Positions 34,150-41,492 of a stretch of 45,066 nt of DNA are shown here, piece after piece (within the stretch, counting starts at the first letter, position 1; the number at the start of each line of letters is the position of its first letter). Below the pieces are notes generated by a model, which did no database searches, was not told where the DNA came from, and was given only the letters and a program-made list of their open reading frames with translations. Made by a program: the position numbers and the translations under genes. The stretch is from positions 1 to 45,066 of the forward strand of contig JAFEBU010000084.1 in the NCBI GenBank assembly GCA_018242505.1, written 5' to 3'. This DNA comes from Pseudomonadota bacterium (GTDB taxonomy: Bacteria > Pseudomonadota > Alphaproteobacteria > Reyranellales > Reyranellaceae).

Positions 34150-35574
34150 TTACGCCCGGTCCGCCTGGTCGGAATGGCCCTTTTTTAGACCGTGAAAGAC
34201 GTCGAGGGCTCGGGCGCGGGCAAAGGCATGGTCCACGATCGGTGGGGGATAGGCGTCGGCGGTCGCAGGCTTTATTGCCTTCCAGGGCTGGTGGATCGCG
34301 TCCGCCGGCAGACCGGCCAGCTCCGGCACCCAGCGGCGCACATAGTCGCCTCGGGGATCGATCTTCTTGCCCTGCAGCACGGGATTGAAGATGCGGAAGT
34401 AGGGCGCTGCGTCGGCGCCGCATCCAGCGACCCACTGCCAGTTCACGGGGTTGTTTGCCGGATCGGCATCGACCAGCGTATCCCAGAACCAGCGTTCGCC
34501 CGCCCGCCAGTCGATCAGCAGGTCCTTGGTCAGGAACGATGCCACGATCATGCGCACCCTGTTGTGCATCCAGCCCGTGGCCCAGAGTTCGCGCATGCCG
34601 GCATCAACGATCGGATAGCCCGTGCGACCGCCCTGCCATGCCTCCAGCGCGCCGTCGTCCCGTCGCCAAGGAAAGGCGTCGAACTCCGACCGAAAATTGC
34701 ATCGCGCGATGTCTCTCGAATGAAACAGCACATTGTAGGAGAACTCACGCCAGCCGAGCTCGGACAGGAACTTCTCCACGGCAGCCGTGCCACCCCGGGC
34801 CGAGACGGCATGCCAGATCTGGCGCGGGCCGATCTCGCCGAAAGCAAGATGCGGAGAAAGCTGCGACGTTGCCTCGCACGCCGGTATGTCACGCGCATGA
34901 CGATAGTCTGTCAGCGCTCCGTCCAGAAACGTGGAGAGACGTTCGGCGGCCCCGGCTTCGCCGGGTGTCCAGGCCGAGCGCAGTCCGGCGGCCCAGTCCG
35001 GCGCTGTCGGCAAAAGCCGCCAACTTGCAAGCGTGTCCCCGGCCGGTTCATTGGCCGGTATCGGCAACTGTCGGGGAACGGGCAAGGCAGGAGATGGCGT
35101 TGGCAAAGCGCGGCAGGCGCGCCAGAAGGGCGTGAAAACCCTGAAGGGCGTATCGGCTGATGTCTTCACTTCCCAGGGTTCGAAGAGAAGGTTGGCCTTG
35201 AAGCTTTCGGCGGCTGTGCCGCAGCGGGTCAAGGCTCGTTGCAAGCGCTCCTCTTGTTCGATCGATCCTCGGTCGTAGCGGCGATTCCAGTAGACCGCCG
35301 ACGCTCCGCATCCGGACGCCAACGACGGCAGGATCTTCTCCGGCTTGCCCCGCCTCAGGACGAGGCGCGATCCATGCCGCCTCAGGGAGAGATCGAGAGC
35401 GGCAAGGCTATGGTGCAGCCACCATCGCGCCGCACCGCCTCGACGGCGCAGCCCTTCGGCCTCGTCGTCGAGGATGTAGACGGGCACAACCGATCCATGG
35501 CGGGCGCCTTCCGTGAGAGCCGGATTGTCGGCCAGTCGAAGGTCGTCGCGGAACCAGACGATGGATGAAGGCAA
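34150..35574 (-). CDS. phrB: Deoxyribodipyrimidine photo-lyase (class I CPD photolyase)
   Basis: Light-driven repair of UV pyrimidine dimers. The product is 474 residues. The N-terminal antenna domain opens with IVWFRDDLRLADNPAL. The FAD domain has SPHLAFGEIGPRQIW, LGWREFSYNVLFH, then GRTGYPIVDAGMRELWATGW, MHNRVRMIVASFLTKDL and NPVNWQWVAGCGADAAPYFRIFNP, all diagnostic. The start is a TTG at 35574: no ATG or GTG lies between the eipB-like stop codon and the conserved N-terminus. The 24-base gap suggests cotranscription with the DUF1849 gene upstream, an odd pairing. Confidence 0.95.
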   Translation of the reverse strand: MPSSIVWFRDDLRLADNPALTEGARHGSVVPVYILDDEAEGLRRRGGAARWWLHHSLAALDLSLRRHGSRLVLRRGKPEKILPSLASGCGASAVYWNRRYDRGSIEQEERLQRALTRCGTAAESFKANLLFEPWEVKTSADTPFRVFTPFWRACRALPTPSPALPVPRQLPIPANEPAGDTLASWRLLPTAPDWAAGLRSAWTPGEAGAAERLSTFLDGALTDYRHARDIPACEATSQLSPHLAFGEIGPRQIWHAVSARGGTAAVEKFLSELGWREFSYNVLFHSRDIARCNFRSEFDAFPWRRDDGALEAWQGGRTGYPIVDAGMRELWATGWMHNRVRMIVASFLTKDLLIDWRAGERWFWDTLVDADPANNPVNWQWVAGCGADAAPYFRIFNPVLQGKKIDPRGDYVRRWVPELAGLPADAIHQPWKAIKPATADAYPPPIVDHAFARARALDVFHGLKKGHSDQADRA

Positions 35575-35598
35575 TGGTCGCTCGATGTTGCTTTCCAG

Positions 35599-36387
35599 CT
35601 AGGCGCCGGGGCAAGCCGGCGCCTTGTGCATCTCCAGCTTCTGCAGATCGGCGCCCACCTTGAAGAGGCCGGTATTGATCGTCAGCCGATCGAGGACGCC
35701 ATTGTCATAAACCTTGGCGCTGACCGAGAAGAGCGGATTTTGATCCTGCTCGCGGCCGCGGGTGAAGGTCATCAGGACGGGCCAGGAGGGACCTTTCGGC
35801 ACCGCGACCGGCTTCTCGCCCGGTGGCGCCGGCCTCAGCGTGCCCGAGTCGAGTTCTGTCACATCGATCAGGAACGCATCGCCGAAGACCTCGGCATCGA
35901 ACGCCAGGGCGGGAAAGGCGGTGGCCTTGGCGCGCAGGCGGCTGACCAGATGGCCGATGGCCGCGACTGGCATCAGGGTCTGCAGCGGGAGGACGAACCG
36001 CGACGAACCGCTGGGCGAGGCGATGTCGGCCCGCACCCCGCCCTTGCCGCGCTCGACCTTGCCCTTGGTGGTCCGCTCGTCTCCGTTCTGTATCTGCTCG
36101 AGGCGATACCGGAACCCGCTGCCGTCGCGGGGCTCGTCGCCGTCGAGCTTGGAGGCCAGGCTGAACTTCCAATACGAAGAGAGGGCGATTTCGGTGGAGA
36201 TGTCGCGCTTGATGTGCCAGCCGGCGCAATCGAGGGTGATGTCCTGCATGGCGGTGCCGATCCGCGGGCCGTTGGCAGCCGTACCCAGCCGCAGGACATA
36301 GTCGGCGCGGTGGGGCTGCATCTGCGCCCGGGCTCCGTGGGAAAGCAGGAGCGCCGCCAACGCGAGGAAACATACACCTCGACTCAT
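35599..36387 (-). CDS. DUF1849 / EipB-like envelope integrity protein
   Basis: Periplasmic beta-spiral protein of the DUF1849 family, 262 residues. EipB of Brucella supports envelope integrity. Signal peptide at 1-21 (ALLLSHGARA). The mature start HRADYVLRLG matches the family. C54 (LDCAGW) and C259 (PACPGA) would form the disulfide known for EipB. The ATG at 36387 has AAGGTGG 5 bases upstream; the frame is open further upstream but without signals. It is divergent from an L,D-transpeptidase gene with 46 bases between, grouping two envelope genes. Confidence 0.88.
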   Translation of the reverse strand: MSRGVCFLALAALLLSHGARAQMQPHRADYVLRLGTAANGPRIGTAMQDITLDCAGWHIKRDISTEIALSSYWKFSLASKLDGDEPRDGSGFRYRLEQIQNGDERTTKGKVERGKGGVRADIASPSGSSRFVLPLQTLMPVAAIGHLVSRLRAKATAFPALAFDAEVFGDAFLIDVTELDSGTLRPAPPGEKPVAVPKGPSWPVLMTFTRGREQDQNPLFSVSAKVYDNGVLDRLTINTGLFKVGADLQKLEMHKAPACPGA

Positions 36388-36433
36388 CAAGCCACCTTGC
36401 GTAGAGGGACGCGGAAGGTCAATCGTACAGGCG

Positions 36434-36931
36434 ATGACATGGCGTGACTTCGTGGCGCTGCGATGGCGTCGGCCGGGGGCAGCGCCGCCCTCGGCTGCAG
36501 TCGAGGCAGCGGCCGATCTGGTCGAAATATTCAAGGGCGCGCGCCGGTTGGAGCTGAAGCGGGGCGGAACGCTGCTCAGGAGTTATCGGGTGGCCCTGGG
36601 CTTTTCGCCGCTTGGCCACAAGGAGCGGGAAGGGGATGGACGGACGCCCGAGGGCGACTATCGGATCGATGCACGCAATCCGCAAAGCGCCTTCCACCTT
36701 TCGTTACGCATCTCCTATCCCGATGTGTCCGACAAGGCGCGTGCCGCGAAGCTCGGCGTGTCGCCAGGGGGCGATATCTATATCCACGGCCTGCCCAACG
36801 GGTTGCGCAAGTTCTTCGTGCGTCATCCGGGCAGGGACTGGACGACCGGCTGCATCGCCGTCACCGATGGGGAGATTCGCGAGATCTGGTCGCTCGTGCC
36901 CACGGGGGCCCGTGTGGTGATCCATCCATGA
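36434..36931 (+). CDS. L,D-transpeptidase (YkuD domain)
   Basis: Peptidoglycan-modifying transpeptidase of 165 residues. The YkuD catalytic pattern is present: H118 (YIHGLPNG) and C140 (WTTGCIAV), with GDGRTPEGDYRIDARNPQS upstream as in ErfK/YafK-type proteins. No clear signal peptide: the N-terminus MTWRDFVALRWRRPG is basic and short, so either the true start lies elsewhere or export is unusual. Its stop overlaps the ATG of the phosphoesterase gene (ATGA at 36928-36931). Confidence 0.9.
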   Translation: MTWRDFVALRWRRPGAAPPSAAVEAAADLVEIFKGARRLELKRGGTLLRSYRVALGFSPLGHKEREGDGRTPEGDYRIDARNPQSAFHLSLRISYPDVSDKARAAKLGVSPGGDIYIHGLPNGLRKFFVRHPGRDWTTGCIAVTDGEIREIWSLVPTGARVVIHP

Positions 36932-37632
36932 ACGGCCTCGCCTTCCAATGCGCCGGCGAACATCTGGAGGCCCTGCCGGCGGGCGCGCTCCATTGGCCGT
37001 CCCGGCGTCTCCTTGCGGTGGCCGATCTTCATTTCGAGAAGGGTTCGTCCTACGCCGTCAACGCGCTGAAGCTCCTGCCGCGACATGACACGCGCCAGAC
37101 GCTGACGATGCTGGGCGGCCTGGTCGAATGGTTGCGGCCGGAGACCGTGGTCTGCCTCGGCGATTCCTTCCATGACCGCGAGGCGATCGCGAGGTTGCCG
37201 GCTGCCGAGCGGGCGGAGATCGAGCGCCTGACGCGGCTGGCCCGGTTCATCTGGATCGCCGGCAACCATGACCCTGTGCCGCCGCCCGCCGGCTGGGGGC
37301 ATGTGGCCGAGGAGATTGCCGACGCGCCGCTGGTCTTCCGGCACGAGGCGCAATTCGGTCCGGCCGAAGGCGAGATATCCGGCCACTATCATCCCGTCGC
37401 GGCACTCAGCATCCGCGGCCGCAGCCTGCGGCGGCGCTGTTTCCTGACCGATGGCCGCCGCGTGATCCTGCCGGCGTTCGGTGCCTATGCCGGCGGCCTC
37501 AATGCGCTCGATCCGGCGATCGCCCAACTCTTCCCCAGCGACTACGACGCGCTGGTCGTGGGCAAGGAGGTGGTGCGGCGTCTGTCCTGGCGGCAGCTTC
37601 GTCCCGATGCCACCGTTGCCTCGCTCGCCTGA
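36928..37632 (+). CDS. pdeM: PdeM-like metallophosphoesterase (ligase-associated DNA repair endonuclease type)
   Basis: Calcineurin-like phosphoesterase of 234 residues. Metal ligands are in order: D33 and H35 (VADLHFEKGSS), D79 (CLGDSFHD), N113 and H114 (GNHD), H153 and H155 (GHYHP). The FEKGSSY segment and the late FGAYAGGLNALDP are typical of PdeM, usually found with an Lhr-type helicase, an exonuclease and a DNA ligase. None of these is adjacent here. Translation is coupled to the L,D-transpeptidase gene. The family call is good; the repair role in this host is inference. Confidence 0.87.
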   Translation: MNGLAFQCAGEHLEALPAGALHWPSRRLLAVADLHFEKGSSYAVNALKLLPRHDTRQTLTMLGGLVEWLRPETVVCLGDSFHDREAIARLPAAERAEIERLTRLARFIWIAGNHDPVPPPAGWGHVAEEIADAPLVFRHEAQFGPAEGEISGHYHPVAALSIRGRSLRRRCFLTDGRRVILPAFGAYAGGLNALDPAIAQLFPSDYDALVVGKEVVRRLSWRQLRPDATVASLA

Positions 37633-37640
37633 GACGGAGC

Positions 37641-38441
37641 CTACTTCGGCAGGTCGTATTTCAACGTGACTTCGCCCAGGCCCTCGATCCGGCCCACGGC
37701 GGTGCTGCCGGGCGGCACGAACTGACAGGCGACCATGCTGCCGGACGATACGATCATGCCTTTCCTGAGTCGCTTGCCGTGCTCGCCGAGCTTGTTGGCG
37801 AGCCAGGCGAGCGAATTGTAGCAATGGCCCATCACGTCGCCGGAATGGCCGGTGCGCACGACTTTGCCGTCGAACGAGATTGAGCCGTCGAGATTGGCGA
37901 GGTCGAGATCGCGCCAGCCCTTCTTCTCCTTGGCGAGCAGCGATCCGCCGTTCCAACCGAGATCCATGATCAGGGCGAAGGCGGAGAGCCGGCTATAGTC
38001 GGCGCCGCGATCCTCGATCAGCTCGAAGCCGGCCCGCGCGTCGCCGACGTACGGAGCAATCGAGTCCCTGTCGTAGTCTTTGCCTTTGGGGGCGGGAACG
38101 TCGGCGTTCACCGTCAGGACGATTTCGAGCTCGACGCCCAGTCGCGTCCAGCGATCGGCACGCACCGAGGTCTTCTCGTGGAAGACGCGCTTCTTGCGGA
38201 TCGGCCCGTAAGCCGGGCTGCGCAGCCCGGTCTGCTCCCAGATCTGCGGCGCCGTGAGGCCGATCTTGTAGCCGACGACGGGACCCTGCTTGGGCACGAG
38301 CTTCTTCAGGAAGGCATCCTGGACCTTGTATGCCGTGCGCTCGTCGTCCGGCATGTATTGGACAGGCCACCAGCCGACCACTGCGCGGGCCTTGTCGACG
38401 GATTGCAGCCAGTTGGCGACCTTGGCGATGTTCACGGCCAT
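37641..38441 (-). CDS. 2-keto-4-pentenoate hydratase / fumarylacetoacetate hydrolase family protein
   Basis: Enzyme of 266 residues of the MhpD/FAH superfamily, adding water to or splitting dienoic keto acids from aromatic ring cleavage. Seen: AYKVQDAFLKKL, VVGYKIGLTAPQIWEQTGL, a GVELEIVL segment with metal-binding glutamates, and PPGSTAVGRIEGLGEVTLKY at the end. The ATG at 38441 has GGGAGGAAG directly upstream. No other ring-cleavage gene is adjacent; it may serve a pathway encoded elsewhere, possibly the oxygenase cluster at 5-10 kb. It is divergent from mobA. Confidence 0.88.
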   Translation of the reverse strand: MAVNIAKVANWLQSVDKARAVVGWWPVQYMPDDERTAYKVQDAFLKKLVPKQGPVVGYKIGLTAPQIWEQTGLRSPAYGPIRKKRVFHEKTSVRADRWTRLGVELEIVLTVNADVPAPKGKDYDRDSIAPYVGDARAGFELIEDRGADYSRLSAFALIMDLGWNGGSLLAKEKKGWRDLDLANLDGSISFDGKVVRTGHSGDVMGHCYNSLAWLANKLGEHGKRLRKGMIVSSGSMVACQFVPPGSTAVGRIEGLGEVTLKYDLPK

Positions 38442-38452
38442 GCTTCCTCCCC

Positions 38453-38480
38453 TTGCGTGTCGTCCAGCGCTTCGCATAGT
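38453..38480 (+). promoter_or_regulatory. Candidate promoter of the mobA-like gene, near-leaderless
   Basis: TTGCGT (38453-38458), 16 bases, CATAGT (38475-38480), then GCGCCC and the ATG at 38487. The start codon lies only 6 bases after the -10 box, so transcription would begin at or next to it. No ribosome site is present. Confidence 0.42.
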
Positions 38481-38486
38481 GCGCCC

Positions 38487-39200
38487 ATGGCGGTCAACGC
38501 ACTCGACACTTTGGGGCCGGTCCGCGCCGGCGGATTGGTGGGCGTCGTGCTGGCCGGGGGGGAAGGCCGGCGCATGGGCCCCGGCGCGCCCAAGCCGCTG
38601 CGCCGTCTCGCCGGCCAGCCGATGGTGGTCCACGTCGTCGATCGCCTGGCGCCGCAGGTGATGGACCTGGTGGTGGTCGCCAACGATCCGGCGCCCGAAC
38701 TGGAGGCGCTCGATGTTCCTGTCATCGCCGACCCGCCCGCGGTCCAGCGCCAGGCGCGACAGGAGGGGCGGCGGCTGGGGCCGCTGGCCGGCATCCTGGC
38801 CGGCATGGAATGGTCGCTGAAGCACCATCCGCATGCCGGGTGGATCGTGACCGCGCCGGCCGACGTGCCGCTGTTGCCGCTCGATCTCACCGTGCGGCTC
38901 TGTGGGCATATGCACGTCCCCGAACCCGACGTCCTGATGGTGCGCCATGGCCGCCGCCGCGAACACACGCTCGGCGTCTGGTCGGTGACGCTGGCGGCCG
39001 ACCTGCGGCGCGCTTTGCTGGAGGAGGGCGTGCGGCGGGTCGAGGACTTCGCGCGCCGGCATCGTTTCGCCGAACTCGCCTGGCCGAGCGGCGGCGCCGC
39101 ATTCCTCAACGTCAATACGCCCGAGGACCTCAGGCGTGCGGAGCGCCAGGTGGCGCTGGATTGGCAGGCGCGAGCTCGACCACGTTCCCGTCGATCATGA
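38487..39200 (+). CDS. mobA: MobA-like molybdenum cofactor guanylyltransferase / NTP transferase
   Basis: Nucleotidyltransferase of 237 residues. The nucleotide-binding loop LAGGEGRRMG leads to K36 (22-36). GPLAGILAGMEW (98-109) and PADVPLLP (124-131) follow, then FLNVNTPEDLRRAE near the end. These are MobA features; the guanylylation of molybdopterin is the likely reaction, though related nucleotidyltransferases share the fold. The basic tail (RARPRSRRS) lies within a 71-base overlap with the convergent DUF3553 gene. Translation probably starts from a near-leaderless message. Confidence 0.85.
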   Translation: MAVNALDTLGPVRAGGLVGVVLAGGEGRRMGPGAPKPLRRLAGQPMVVHVVDRLAPQVMDLVVVANDPAPELEALDVPVIADPPAVQRQARQEGRRLGPLAGILAGMEWSLKHHPHAGWIVTAPADVPLLPLDLTVRLCGHMHVPEPDVLMVRHGRRREHTLGVWSVTLAADLRRALLEEGVRRVEDFARRHRFAELAWPSGGAAFLNVNTPEDLRRAERQVALDWQARARPRSRRS

Positions 39201-39339
39201 CCTTGCCCGCATTCTCGAAATTGACCGTGATGCGGTGTCCGATCATCGACTGGATCTGGCCCAACCCCCAATCCGGGCGGTCGGGGTGGCGCACGAACTC
39301 GCCGGGCGAGAGCATGGCGTTTCCGGCTTTTTCGGGCAT
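39130..39339 (-). CDS. DUF3553 family small protein
   Basis: Small protein of 69 residues with the DUF3553 motif: GEFVRHPDRPDWGLGQIQS then ITVNFENAGKV. This SH3-like segment is also found in UvrD-like helicases, so nucleic-acid or protein contact is possible; the function is unknown. I chose the ATG at 39339; ATG 39315, just before the motif, is possible, and the longer frame to 39438 has no support. The last 23 codons or so overlap the 3' end of mobA on the opposite strand. Confidence 0.8.
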   Translation of the reverse strand: MPEKAGNAMLSPGEFVRHPDRPDWGLGQIQSMIGHRITVNFENAGKVMIDGNVVELAPANPAPPGAPHA

Positions 39340-39416
39340 GACCTGTTCAAGTTTCTGTGAGAGGTAAAGGCGTCGTCGCTGGCCGGTCTGTGAGAGGGCG
39401 CAGGGCGAAGTCGGCG

Positions 39417-39422
39417 TATAAC
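39417..39422 (+). promoter_or_regulatory. Candidate -10 element of the bufferin operon
   Basis: TATAAC lies 30 bases before the bufA start. No TTG-type -35 is found 16-18 bases upstream (the sequence there is agggcg), so an activator or an alternative sigma factor may be needed. Confidence 0.3.
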
Positions 39423-39452
39423 CCAGGATGCGCGTCACTGAAGGAGCATTGC

Positions 39453-39698
39453 ATGAGTACCACCCGGATCGCCATCGCTGCCGCGCTTGCCGCCGCCATC
39501 GCCGCGCCGCTGGCGGTGCAGGCGCAAGGCAATGTCGAGAAGTGCTACGGCGTCGCCAAGGCGGGCAAGAACGATTGCCAGACCAGCCACTCGTCCTGCG
39601 CCGGGACCTCGAAGAAGGACGGGCAGACGGATGCCTGGCTCGCCGTGCCGAAAGGAACCTGCGAGAAGATCGTCGGCGGCAAGCTCACGTCGAGCTGA
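39453..39698 (+). CDS. bufA1: Bufferin-type RiPP precursor (DUF2282, BufA1-like)
   Basis: Precursor of 81 residues with a Sec signal peptide (about 1-24, AAALAAAIAAPLAVQA) in place of an ordinary RiPP leader. The mature part has four cysteines: C31 (EKCYGV), C42 (NDC), C49 (SSC) and C70 (PKGTC). This is the DUF2282 pattern. In described bufferins, the MNIO enzyme converts core cysteines to thiooxazole-type heterocycles, and the exported peptide binds copper. AAGGAG precedes the ATG at 39453. The MNIO gene follows after 7 bases. Modification and copper binding here are inferred from family and operon. Confidence 0.9.
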   Translation: MSTTRIAIAAALAAAIAAPLAVQAQGNVEKCYGVAKAGKNDCQTSHSSCAGTSKKDGQTDAWLAVPKGTCEKIVGGKLTSS

Positions 39699-39705
39699 GA
39701 CAGAC

Positions 39706-40545
39706 ATGGCGCCGGTCGCCGGCATCGGTCTGCGCGCGCCGCATCTGGCAGCGATCGAGCGCGACCGGCCGACGACCGCCTTTCTCGAAATCCATGCCGA
39801 GAACTACCTGACGCCGTCTCCCGCCCGCGACGCGGTCGAGCGGCTGCGGAGAGACTACACTCTCTCGGTGCATGCGGTCGGCCTGTCGCTGGGGTCGGCC
39901 GACGGCCTCGACGAGGCCCATCTCGATCGCGTCGCGCGGCTGGTCGATCGGCTGCAGCCTGCCTATGTCTCCGACCATCTCTCCTGGAGCAGCGTCGGAG
40001 GCCGTTATTTCAACGATCTCCTGCCGCTGCCCTACACCGAGGAGGCGCTCGGGGTCGTCGTGCGCAACGTCACGCGCCTGCAGGAGAGGCTCGGCCGTCG
40101 GGTCGCGATCGAGAATCCCTCCTGCTATCTCGCCTTCGCGCAGTCGACGCTGTCGGAGCCCGAGTTCCTGTCGCAAGTGGCGCGCCGCAGCGGCTGCGGG
40201 CTCCTGCTCGATGTCAACAACCTCTACGTCACCGCCTGCAACCTGCGGCTCGATCCCCAGGCATGGCTGAAAGCGCTGCCGGCTGAGGCGATCACCGAAT
40301 ATCACCTGGCCGGCCATGCGGTGAACGATGCCGGCGGCCAGCCGATCCTGATCGACGATCACGCGAGCCGGGTCGATCCAGCGGTCTGGTCGCTGTTCGG
40401 CGAGGCCGTCGGCCGCTTCGGCCCGCGCCCGACGCTGATCGAATGGGACGCCGATATTCCGGCGCTCGAGGTGCTGCTCGACGAGGCGGCATGTGCCGAC
40501 CGGCTGCTGGCCGAAAGGAGGCCGCATGACGCTCGCGCTGCGTGA
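39706..40545 (+). CDS. bufB1: Multinuclear non-haem iron oxidase, DUF692 (BufB1-like)
   Basis: MNIO enzyme of 279 residues with a TIM-barrel fold that modifies cysteines of the partner precursor. Family motifs and likely iron ligands: GLRAPH, FLEIHAENY, H56 (SVHAVGLSLGS), D90 and H91 (VSDHLSW), E136 (AIENPS), D169 and N171 (LLLDVNNLYV), H200 and H204 (YHLAGH), H219 (DDHASRVDP) and E246 (LIEWDADIP). Every expected site is present. The ATG at 39706 lies 7 bases from the bufA stop; the upstream open frame overlaps bufA and is an artefact. Overlaps bufC by 20 bases. Confidence 0.95.
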   Translation: MAPVAGIGLRAPHLAAIERDRPTTAFLEIHAENYLTPSPARDAVERLRRDYTLSVHAVGLSLGSADGLDEAHLDRVARLVDRLQPAYVSDHLSWSSVGGRYFNDLLPLPYTEEALGVVVRNVTRLQERLGRRVAIENPSCYLAFAQSTLSEPEFLSQVARRSGCGLLLDVNNLYVTACNLRLDPQAWLKALPAEAITEYHLAGHAVNDAGGQPILIDDHASRVDPAVWSLFGEAVGRFGPRPTLIEWDADIPALEVLLDEAACADRLLAERRPHDARAA

Positions 40546-41296
40546 TCTCCAGGCGGCGATGGCGGCCTACCTTGCGTCAGGCGACGGGACCGGCCTCGCC
40601 GGAGCGGTTGCCGGCGATTCGATTCCCGCCGATGCCCGACTGCGCATCCATCGCCATCATCTGCACGAAAGCCTCGCCACCGCGCTGACGACGACCTTCC
40701 CGACGGTTCGGCAGCTTGTCGGCGAGGCCTTCTTTCGCGCCATGGCCCGTGCCTTCGTCGCCGCCAACCTGCCGGCGCAGCCGGTGCTGAGCGAATACGG
40801 GGAAGGATTTGCCGCGTTCATCGACGGATACGATCGCGCGCGCGGCCTGCCTTATCTCGGCGATGTCGCGCGGCTCGACTGGGCCCTCAACGTCGCCTTC
40901 CACAACCCATGGCAGTCCCGGCTGACGGCGCCCGATCTTGCGACCATTCCCGCCGAGCAGCTCCCTGCGGCGAGGATCGGCCTCGCTCCGGGGACGACGG
41001 TGATCCGCTCGGCCCATCCGATCGATCGGATCTGGGCCGCCTCCCAACCTGGCGCATCGTCGGCGACCGTCGATCTCGATGCGGGAGGAACCTGTCTCCT
41101 GGTGTTCCGGCAGCACGACGATTCGGGCTTCGTCGCGCTTCGTGCGGGCGAGGCGGCGTTCGCGTCGTCGCTCCTGGCCGGCGCTTCGCTCGAGGATGCA
41201 GCCTTTGCCGCCTTCGCCGTCGATCCGGGCTTTGATCTTTCGGTGGTCTTCCGGCGGTTGCTGGACCTGACCGTCTTTGTTGCGTTGCAGCAATAA
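40526..41296 (+). CDS. bufC1: DUF2063 putative DNA-binding/RiPP-recognition partner (BufC1-like)
   Basis: Partner protein of 256 residues. The DUF2063 region (about 7-105) shows LQAAMAAYL, RLRIHRHHLHESLATALTTTFPTV, and LVGEAFFRAMARAFVAANLP. The C-terminal half (about 115-256) has LDWALNVAFHNP and later beta-rich segments. In bufferin systems this partner binds the precursor and presents it to the MNIO enzyme. AAGGAGG precedes the ATG at 40526, inside the end of bufB, so translation is coupled. No DoxX-like gene or transporter follows, so this is the minimal three-gene form. Confidence 0.92.
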   Translation: MTLALRDLQAAMAAYLASGDGTGLAGAVAGDSIPADARLRIHRHHLHESLATALTTTFPTVRQLVGEAFFRAMARAFVAANLPAQPVLSEYGEGFAAFIDGYDRARGLPYLGDVARLDWALNVAFHNPWQSRLTAPDLATIPAEQLPAARIGLAPGTTVIRSAHPIDRIWAASQPGASSATVDLDAGGTCLLVFRQHDDSGFVALRAGEAAFASSLLAGASLEDAAFAAFAVDPGFDLSVVFRRLLDLTVFVALQQ

Positions 41297-41317
41297 ACCA
41301 TAGTGGAATGAATAAGG

Positions 41318-41374
41318 CTCTCGTCTGCTGCAGCTTTTCTCCGAAGGCATTTTTGCTGCACTGCACGACAAGAG
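41318..41374. repeat. Imperfect inverted repeat between bufC and dksA
   Basis: A left arm (41318-41334) and a right arm (41355-41374) pair imperfectly (ctctcgtc and cagc against gctg and gacaagag) around a 20-base T-rich loop. No T run follows the right arm. It could end the buf transcript or lie in a regulatory region before the dksA promoter. Confidence 0.45.
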
Positions 41375-41397
41375 TCGGCGCAGGCGTATGAACGAAC

Positions 41398-41425
41398 TTG
41401 CAGGCGGGCGGTTGCTCCCTATACT
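41398..41425 (+). promoter_or_regulatory. Promoter of dksA
   Basis: TTGCAG (41398-41403), 16 bases, TATACT (41420-41425), then the discriminator CCGCGCGCC. The start codon is about 67 bases downstream. Spacing and sequence match the yajC promoter. Confidence 0.5.
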
Positions 41426-41492
41426 CCGCGCGCCTTGAGAGCCCGCCTTCCCCCCGGCGGATGTGAAGTCGCTGCGAGTGGAGTTGCCGACG

